Assembly (NCBI GenBank): GCA_016931875.1
Contig: JAFGDX010000207.1
Span: 1-10,841 of the forward strand
Source of the DNA: Prolixibacteraceae bacterium
GTDB lineage: Bacteria > Bacteroidota > Bacteroidia > Bacteroidales > Prolixibacteraceae
DNA: 10,841 nucleotides
Direction of reading: 5' to 3'
Made by a program: the position numbers and the translations under genes. Positions 8,449-10,841 of the stretch are shown in pieces; positions within the stretch are counted from its first letter, which is position 1, and each line of letters begins with the position of its first letter. A model generated the notes under the pieces. It had not been told where the DNA came from. It saw nothing but the letters and a program-made list of their open reading frames with translations, and did not search any database.

Positions 8449-8507
8449 GTTTCTGTTAAATTTTTCAGCTTTTCATAGGCATAAAATAGTTTACTGTTGT
8501 TAGGTAC

Positions 8508-9566
8508 TTATTTTCTTTCGATAATAATTTTTTGTTTTGAAAAGGACCCGTCCTGTAGTTTCAGGCGCGGAACAATTTTGTATTTTATGGGTGTTGCAAT
8601 CGCCATTAAATCGAGAATCTGATAAACGGTTTCGTCAACAAATGTAGCAGTGTAGGTAAAATCCCTCGCTTCTGCATCTTTAATCTCAAATTCCACATTG
8701 TACCACCGCCCCAGGCGATTGGCAATATTTACAATCGATTCATTGCGGAATATCAGTTTCCCGTCTTTCCAGGAAATATACTCATCAATTTCTCCCTCGG
8801 TACAAATAAAATTGTTGGTTTGCAGGTTGTACACCAAATGTTGCCCGGGAGTCAGAATTCCAACTGAGTGCACCGAACCATTGCTTCGCTGGCGGGTTAT
8901 TTCCAGTTTCCCTTCAACCAAGGTTGTTTCTATGTTTGTATCACGGGGGTAGGCCATCACATTAAAAGCAGTGCCGAGAGCTTTCACCCGCAGATTTCCG
9001 GTTTTCACTACAAAAGGTTTTTCAGGGTTGGTATTTACATTAAAATAACCTTCGCCCGTTAACACCACTTCGCGCTCGGGCCCGGTAAAATACTTCGGAT
9101 ATTTTAATCGGCTGCCGTAGTTGAGAAAAACTTCCGAGCCATCCGACAACTGTACCAGTGTTTGTGAACCAACCGGAGCAATAATTTCCAGCGAATCAAC
9201 GGTTGCGTCTGTAAAAGAGTTAATGGTATGTTGTTTTTCCATCAGCCAGAAAAACAGGATACCTGCAACCGGAAGAAATAACACAGCAGCTACCTTTGCT
9301 AAAATAGTGCCAATCCGGTGAATTGTGGTTTCCGGTTTGTTTTTTTGCTGTTGAATGTTTATTTCGTGGTGTATTTTGTACAACAGGGCCAGCGAGCGTT
9401 CTTCTTCCAAAAAGCGTTCGCCGGGCTGATACTTCTCCCATTGGGTGAAGGCCTTTTTTACCTCTTTTTTTTGCAAAGCCTCCGAGTCCATCCACCGGAT
9501 TATCGCCTGAAGTTCATCAGCGGTGCAGTTATCATTTAAATATTTATCAAGAAGGTCTTCTGTCAT
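8508..9566 (-). CDS. FecR-family anti-sigma factor, inner-membrane signal relay
   Basis: Holds the cognate ECF sigma factor inactive in the cytoplasm and receives the signal from the transporter's STN domain in the periplasm. Complete at 352 residues. A cytoplasmic N-terminal region of about 85 residues (MTEDLLDKYLND ... AIIRWMDSEA) would bind sigma. One transmembrane helix lies at about 86-109 (AKVAAVLFLPVAGILFFWL). The FecR domain at about 127-222 includes VQLSDGSEVFLNYGSRLKYP and VKALGTAFNVMAY. The C-terminal FecR-associated region at about 264-350 includes WKDGKLIFRNESI and WYNVEFEI. The start has a modest GGAAAG 4 nt upstream. A strong terminator stands 9 nt before the ATG, and the sigma gene is separated by an unusually long 319 bp. 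susC follows after 154 bp. Confidence 0.95.
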   Translation of the reverse strand: MTEDLLDKYLNDNCTADELQAIIRWMDSEALQKKEVKKAFTQWEKYQPGERFLEEERSLALLYKIHHEINIQQQKNKPETTIHRIGTILAKVAAVLFLPVAGILFFWLMEKQHTINSFTDATVDSLEIIAPVGSQTLVQLSDGSEVFLNYGSRLKYPKYFTGPEREVVLTGEGYFNVNTNPEKPFVVKTGNLRVKALGTAFNVMAYPRDTNIETTLVEGKLEITRQRSNGSVHSVGILTPGQHLVYNLQTNNFICTEGEIDEYISWKDGKLIFRNESIVNIANRLGRWYNVEFEIKDAEARDFTYTATFVDETVYQILDLMAIATPIKYKIVPRLKLQDGSFSKQKIIIERK

Positions 9567-9575
9567 TTTCTTTCC

Positions 9576-9607
9576 AAAAAAGTGCCTCCCAAAAACAAGG
9601 GAGGCAC
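9576..9607 (-). terminator. Strong intrinsic terminator immediately upstream of fecR (attenuator candidate)
   Basis: On the - strand GTGCCTCCC (9607-9599) pairs perfectly over 9 bp with GGGAGGCAC (9590-9582) around an eight-base loop, and six T (9581-9576) follow at once. The reverse direction has no T tract. The end of the T tract is 9 nt before the fecR ATG, leaving no room for a promoter in between, so fecR transcripts must pass through it. Confidence 0.8.
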
Positions 9608-9610
9608 AAC

Positions 9611-9646
9611 TTATCTAACTAAACTCAAAACTATGCGATGTTTCAT
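9611..9646 (-). CDS. Possible 11-codon leader peptide before the fecR attenuator
   Basis: An ATG ORF encodes MKHRIVLSLVR and stops at TAA 9611-9613, three bases before the terminator stem. A ribosome at this stop would cover the left arm and favour read-through into fecR. A three-codon ORF (MTE, from 9654) overlaps its start by ATGA. No clear ribosome-binding site is seen and an ORF this short is expected by chance, so the support is placement only. Confidence 0.25.
   Translation of the reverse strand: MKHRIVLSLVR
9626..9633 (-). promoter_or_regulatory. Candidate -7 box for fecR
   Basis: Read on the - strand this is TAGTTTTG, an exact TAnnTTTG match. Initiation would fall near 9619, just before the terminator hairpin, and would exclude the start of the 11-codon ORF. 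No matching -33 TTG is found. It competes with the leader-peptide reading of the same bases. Confidence 0.25.
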
Positions 9647-9659
9647 TCTGTCATAGTTT
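9628..9659. repeat. 8-bp inverted repeat in fecR leader
   Basis: AAACTATG (9628-9635) and CATAGTTT (9652-9659) are perfect complements around 16 bases. The repeat abuts a second inverted repeat at 9660-9685. It could be an operator or an RNA hairpin upstream of the terminator. Confidence 0.4.
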
Positions 9660-9685
9660 AACAGTAATACGCAACCCCCACTGTT
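9660..9685. repeat. 6-bp inverted repeat enclosing a G5 element
   Basis: AACAGT (9660-9665) and ACTGTT (9680-9685) flank a core that reads GGGGGTTGCGTATT on the - strand. A long A tract lies just upstream in the - direction. This could be a sigma-dependent promoter or operator for fecR. The assignment is a guess from its composition and position. Confidence 0.25.
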
Positions 9686-9885
9686 TTGGACCAGAACAAA
9701 ATCAATTTTTTTTGTATTTTTTTCTAAATAAATGCACTTTCTTTTGTAAATGCCTCATAATAAGCAATGCTTCAAACTCAAAATTCGCCACTCTTCACCT
9801 GAAATTTTTCTATTTTCTCATAAAATCTTTAGCGAAACAAAAATGTTTCGATTGTATTCCTTTCAACTATTTTTTCTATTTCTTA

Positions 9886-10497
9886 TTACAGGAAAAGATG
9901 GATAAACAGCAGCGAAACCAGGCCTCCGTTATTTAGTTTCGACCTCAGAAATGCCAAAGCCGACACCAAATGGTTTTTAACCGTATTGCTTGAAATATTG
10001 AGTTTTGCGGCAATTTCATCATTCGAGAATCCCTTTTCGCGGCTCATTAAAAAAATTTCTTTTTGCCGGGGAGTCAGTTGCTCCAGCAGCACACCAATGG
10101 CCGTTTTTAATTCATTGTAGTGAAGTTCTCCGATAACACTGTCAGCTTCTTCAATCATCTGCCGGTTTTTCAGGTGCTCCCGAAACCGTGCGTCGCTTAT
10201 CCGCTTTCGCAACAGGCTTATTGTTGAATTGTAGGCAATGGTAAAAATATAGGATTCAAACGAAGACTTTGGATCAATTTTTTTGTGCGTTTCCCAAATT
10301 TTCACAAACACATCCTGAACAATACTTTCGGCATCGGTTTCCGATTTCACGTAACGCAAAACAAAACCAAACAGCCGGTTGCTGTATAATTTATACACAT
10401 CATCGAAGGCCAGCATGTCTCCCGCCTTTAACCGAACCAGAAGTGTTCTATTTGGTTTACTGTTATTCAAGTAAGTGAAAAATTTTCCAAATATCAC
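9886..10497 (-). CDS. ECF-family RNA polymerase sigma factor, FecI-like
   Basis: Alternative sigma-70 factor that directs RNA polymerase to the transporter genes when released by FecR. Visible length is 203 residues. Region 2 spans about 30-95 (AFDDVYKLYSNRLFGF, DAESIVQDVFVKIWE) and region 4 about 133-188, with LTPRQKEIFLMSREKGFSNDEIAAKLNISSNTVKNHL read as its helix-turn-helix (141-177, key residues Pro143, Ser158, Thr172, His176). A short hydrophobic tail, LVSLLFIHLFL, ends the protein. There is no ATG in frame before residue 28. The start is GTG at 10497 or, giving a more typical N-terminus, TTG at 10470; a stop codon at 10537-10539 limits any upstream extension. It is the first gene of the - strand locus. 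Confidence 0.93.
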   Translation of the reverse strand: MIFGKFFTYLNNSKPNRTLLVRLKAGDMLAFDDVYKLYSNRLFGFVLRYVKSETDAESIVQDVFVKIWETHKKIDPKSSFESYIFTIAYNSTISLLRKRISDARFREHLKNRQMIEEADSVIGELHYNELKTAIGVLLEQLTPRQKEIFLMSREKGFSNDEIAAKLNISSNTVKNHLVSALAFLRSKLNNGGLVSLLFIHLFL

Positions 10498-10532
10498 AAT
10501 TTTTTCTGATCGGGCGAAATTTGAGTTACATA

Positions 10533-10561
10533 CAAATTACTTTCTGTTGCATTTTACAAAA
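10533..10561 (-). promoter_or_regulatory. Candidate promoter of the sigma gene
   Basis: On the - strand TTTTG (10561-10557) is followed after 16 bases by GTAATTTG (10540-10533). This resembles the Bacteroidota TTTG / TAnnTTTG pair but with an imperfect -7 box and slightly short spacing. It lies 35 nt upstream of the GTG start. Confidence 0.35.
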
Positions 10562-10841
10562 GAAAATTGATGATGATATTCATTAAAAAAGAGTTATTTA
10601 CAACTCGGAAAACTGATTTTAAGCGCCAACTGGGAGGATAAAAACTGCACCAACAGACTACACCTGTGAAACTGATTTCAGAAAAAGGCAGGCTTTATTT
10701 TTCCTTTTTTTATGAAATGAACAAGGTCAATAAAAATGAGCAGTTGCGATTTTTTTATGATTTCCGGGTTTTATTCAGTAAACAGATTTGTTGCACTGTG
10801 ACATGACGGACTGGTTTCAAATTCAGGAAAATAGCTGCTGA
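10562..10841. other. Non-coding tail upstream of the sigma gene
   Basis: I see no supportable gene. Short open frames enter from the window end on the - strand (28 codons to a stop at 10755-10757; 22 codons to a stop at 10773-10775) but resemble nothing I know. A 5-bp hairpin (GAGTT 10591-10595 with AACTC 10602-10606) is followed on the - strand by six T (10590-10585) and could be a weak terminator for a gene beyond the window. AAACTGATTT occurs twice, at 10610-10619 and 10669-10678. Confidence 0.4.

Larger units (their letters stand above)
8354..8507 (-). promoter_or_regulatory. Leader and promoter region of susCD
   Basis: This 154-bp spacer lies between the fecR stop and the susC ATG. The coding strand contains no TTTG at all, so no housekeeping-type promoter is visible, which fits dependence on the cognate ECF sigma factor. 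I cannot identify that factor's recognition sequence. The spacer holds two hairpins, listed separately, and is otherwise A/T-rich. Confidence 0.45.
9567..9885 (-). promoter_or_regulatory. Long regulatory spacer between sigma gene and fecR
   Basis: This 319-bp spacer has no supportable full-length gene. In transcription order it holds a 7-bp hairpin with a four-base loop (9833-9850) about 36 bases after the sigma stop and without a T tract, A/T-rich DNA, a G5-containing element flanked by a 6-bp inverted repeat (9660-9685), an 8-bp inverted repeat (9628-9659), a possible 11-codon ORF (9611-9646) and a strong terminator (9576-9607). The density of elements next to fecR suggests that anti-sigma synthesis is controlled separately from sigma synthesis. 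Confidence 0.55.

Noticed and set aside
9724..9780. 18-codon - strand ORF (MRHLQKKVHLFRKKYKKN) in the same spacer
   Set aside because: Lys/Arg content is explained by A-rich sequence; no ribosome-binding site and no family resemblance.
9712..9936. 74-codon + strand open frame across the sigma-fecR spacer
   Set aside because: Rich in Phe, Lys and Leu as expected from T-rich DNA. It runs into the sigma coding region in antisense and resembles no known protein.
10610..10678. Direct repeat AAACTGATTT, 59 bases apart
   Set aside because: Only two A/T-rich 10-base copies with no flanking symmetry. Possibly an operator pair but not distinguishable from chance, and there is no CRISPR-like periodicity.
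10803..10841. Short + strand ORF (MTDWFQIQENSC) ending at the window edge
   Set aside because: Twelve codons, chance expectation, no supporting signal.

Overview
The window reads as a Bacteroidota chromosome, most like the Bacteroidales/Marinilabiliales. The reasons are a SusC/SusD pair, a FecR-like anti-sigma with an ECF sigma factor, TAnnTTTG-type promoter boxes, weak or absent Shine-Dalgarno sequences, and moderate GC with A/T-rich spacers. Genus cannot be fixed from the sequence alone.

Left part (1-3184, + strand): a housekeeping protein-quality module. It holds the 3' part of tig (trigger factor, cut by the window start), then clpP and clpX separated by 2 nt. Between tig and clpP lie two successive hairpins with T tracts. 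The left arm of the second overlaps a perfect TAnnTTTG box, so read-through RNA from tig could be stopped while transcripts started at clpP escape.

Middle (3185-3404): a convergent intergenic region with a strong clpX terminator, a 10-bp perfect inverted repeat and a bidirectional terminator shared with the opposing locus.

Right part (3405-10497, - strand, read right to left): a four-gene envelope-signalling nutrient-uptake locus, in the order ECF sigma factor, FecR-type anti-sigma, SusC-type TonB-dependent transporter with an N-terminal STN signalling domain, SusD-type surface lipoprotein. The expected logic is that ligand capture by SusD/SusC is relayed through the STN domain to periplasmic FecR, which releases the sigma factor to transcribe susCD. 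No glycan-degrading enzyme lies in the window and susD is followed directly by a terminator, so the substrate cannot be named.

The most unusual content is in the spacers of this locus. A strong intrinsic terminator sits only 9 nt before the fecR start codon, preceded by a possible 11-codon leader ORF whose stop is 3 nt before the hairpin, which resembles an attenuator setting the sigma:anti-sigma ratio. In the fecR-susC spacer, two hairpins have T tracts only on the + strand, and a TAnnTTTG box points the same way inside susC. This suggests a cis-antisense RNA over the susC start, in the manner of the DonS-type RNAs of Bacteroides. The last 344 bases hold a candidate sigma-factor promoter but no supportable gene.
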